DNA from: Planctomycetota bacterium
GTDB lineage: Bacteria > Planctomycetota > Planctomycetia > Pirellulales > PLA5
Direction of reading: 5' to 3'
Assembly (NCBI GenBank): GCA_003576845.1
Contig: QEVJ01000032.1
Location: 1 to 44,203 of the forward strand
DNA: 44,203 nt
In this document: positions 42,700 to 44,203 of the stretch, one piece after another
Layout: every line of letters starts with the position of its first letter
Position numbering within the stretch: the stretch's first letter is position 1
Notes under the pieces: model-generated
What the model was told of the DNA's origin: nothing
Seen by the model: only the letters and a program-made list of their open reading frames with translations
Databases searched by the model: none
Program-made: the position numbers and the translations under genes

Positions 42700-44203
42700 T
42701 CACTCTACCGGCTCAGACGCCAGCGAGGCTCGCGTCGTCGGTCCGAGAGCGACTAAGGCGGCGCGGATTTCTTCGAGCGACGCCGCCGCGGGGAGCAGTT
42801 CGCCGAATCGGATCGTCACGCGGTACGGCCAGCGCCGCGGCCACTTCCACAACACGCGACCGCCTTCGTAGCTGAACAGGCTGCCCCAAAGCTCGTCGAG
42901 ATAGGCCGGCACGATCGGCACGTTGGCCTCGCGGGCGAGCTGCGTTGCGTCGTGCGCGAAGGGTTGGAGTTCGCCCGTGCGGGTAATGGTCCCTTCGGCG
43001 AAGATGCACACGACCTGACCGGCGCGGAGGGCTTCGACAACCGCTCGGCGGGCGGCGACATCGGTTTCGACCGGCGACTTCGCCGGAATCACGCGCACGA
43101 TGCGTCCCAGCAGTCGCCAGCAGGCGTTGCCCAGATGCGTGCGATCGACCACCAGCCGCAGCGACCGCGACGAACTGATCAAGAGGAACAGTCCGTCGAG
43201 CCACGTGACGTGATTGGCGACGATGATCGCGGCGCCGAGTTGCGGCAGGGCCTCGCGATTCTCTACGCGCAGGCGGTAAATCGTGTGCGCGAGCAGCCAG
43301 ACGGAGAGCCGCGTCGTCGCCCACGGCAGTAACACGAGGACGTAAAGCAGCACGGGCAGCGTCGCCACGCCCGTTGCAAGGAATATGTCGGTCGCGTCCA
43401 GCGCGAGCGTTCCGTGCAGCACGTAAAAGACCCCCGAAACGGCCAGCATTCCCGCGAACGACAGAAAGTTGCCCGCGGCGAGAATGGCCCCGCGCGATTC
43501 GCTCGGGCTGCGGTCCTGCATGTACGCCGCCAATGGCACGCTGAACGCTCCACCGCTCGCGCCGAGCAAGAATAACCAGACCAGGTATCCCTGGCTGAGG
43601 AAATTGAGCAACATCGCAAACAGCGCCACGCCCGCCGCGCCGAGCGGGACGAGGCCCAACTCGACCTTGCCGCCGCTCAAGTACCCCGCGAGCACGCTGC
43701 CGGCGCCGACGCCGATCGCCAACACGGCCAGCGCCGTGGCGACGGAGGTTTGCGGTTTGCCGAACTCCTCGACGACGAGGGCGTCGACGTTAAGCTGTGC
43801 CAGCGACGCGACCGACCAGAAGAACGCCGTGCCAAGCGCGACGCGGAATAAACCTGGATACCGCGCGAGGAAAACGAGGTCGCTCCACGCGGAACGAAGC
43901 AGATTCTTGGGAAACGCGCGCTGCGGCGCGGCGGCCGCGGCAGGTGCGATCAACAAACTCGTGAGCCAACCGACGACGGCGACGCCGATCAGTGCGCCGC
44001 CGCACGCGGCGATGCGAAACACGGTCGAATCGGCGGTGGAAACGAACAGCACGCTGCCCAACCCGGTGCCGACGACGGTGGCCAGGATCGTGACCAGGCC
44101 CATTACACCGTTGGCCGCGGAAAGGTCGCGCGGTGGAAGCATTTCGGGCATCGCGCCGAGTTTCGCCGGGCCGAAGAGCGCGCTCTGCGTGCCCATCGCG
44201 AAC
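42700..44203 (-). CDS. MFS transporter fused to 1-acylglycerol-phosphate acyltransferase, 5' partial
   Basis: The N-terminal part is missing because the window ends; the visible protein starts within a transporter loop (MGTQSALFGPAKLGAMPEML, a lysophospholipid-transporter-like motif). About eight membrane helices follow. The C-terminal 200 residues carry an acyltransferase domain with NHVTWLDG (HxxxxD catalytic motif) and VCIFAEGTITRTGELQPF (the FAEGT block that binds the phosphate). The same order, LplT-like transporter then acyltransferase, occurs in natural fusions thought to import and reacylate lysophospholipids. The stop at 42700 is intact. Function assigned by domain order. Confidence 0.85.
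   Translation of the reverse strand, partial: FAMGTQSALFGPAKLGAMPEMLPPRDLSAANGVMGLVTILATVVGTGLGSVLFVSTADSTVFRIAACGGALIGVAVVGWLTSLLIAPAAAAAPQRAFPKNLLRSAWSDLVFLARYPGLFRVALGTAFFWSVASLAQLNVDALVVEEFGKPQTSVATALAVLAIGVGAGSVLAGYLSGGKVELGLVPLGAAGVALFAMLLNFLSQGYLVWLFLLGASGGAFSVPLAAYMQDRSPSESRGAILAAGNFLSFAGMLAVSGVFYVLHGTLALDATDIFLATGVATLPVLLYVLVLLPWATTRLSVWLLAHTIYRLRVENREALPQLGAAIIVANHVTWLDGLFLLISSSRSLRLVVDRTHLGNACWRLLGRIVRVIPAKSPVETDVAARRAVVEALRAGQVVCIFAEGTITRTGELQPFAHDATQLAREANVPIVPAYLDELWGSLFSYEGGRVLWKWPRRWPYRVTIRFGELLPAAASLEEIRAALVALGPTTRASLASEPVE

Overview
The window looks like chromosomal DNA of a high-GC planctomycete, probably of the Pirellulales type. The case rests on several lineage-typical proteins: a tandem DUF1080 (3-keto-disaccharide hydrolase) protein, a giant secreted protein with an N-terminal LEPR-type motif and a C-terminal dockerin, a PEP-CTERM protein, a cytochrome-like secreted protein, a membrane-anchored prenyltransferase-like toroid protein, and a pterin-binding protein of the tetrahydromethanopterin type. 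I support 29 protein genes, one cut by the right edge. I saw no tRNA, rRNA, CRISPR array, prophage or transposase.

Layout. 0.2-5 kb: proA, a small glycine-rich membrane protein, a NUDIX hydrolase, a secreted cytochrome-like protein and a HAMP-only membrane protein. 5-9 kb: a small beta-sandwich-like protein, the DUF1080 protein, an orphan ABC-2 permease and a DUF4254 protein. 9.4-14 kb: a 1509-residue secreted protein ending in polysaccharide-export-like repeats. 14-20 kb: the pterin-binding protein, an iron-type alcohol dehydrogenase and an MMPL/RND transporter. 20-28 kb: PEP-CTERM protein, toroid protein, RluA-type pseudouridine synthase, metallophosphoesterase and a receiver-like protein. 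27.6-36 kb, minus strand: a NUDIX CoA pyrophosphatase overlapping an integral membrane protein by ATGA, the dockerin protein and recG. 36-44 kb: isochorismatase-family hydrolase, purB, an esterase-fold protein lacking its catalytic residues, floA, csrA, a creatininase-family hydrolase, and an MFS/acyltransferase fusion. Most genes are housekeeping or single-gene units and I see no large operon.

The most unusual content is between the genes. At least six families of short repeats occupy the gaps: degenerate 7-bp arrays at about ten loci, often as facing inverted arms and often running right up to a start codon; 9-bp arrays built on CTCTGCG-like words; a roughly 10-bp relative; a stop-codon-proximal palindrome in four copies; a GC-rich palindrome before proA; and a long hairpin after csrA. 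Several elements supply the stop codon or C-terminal codons of the neighbouring gene. I regard this repeat system as the main lead; the protein genes are largely recognisable.
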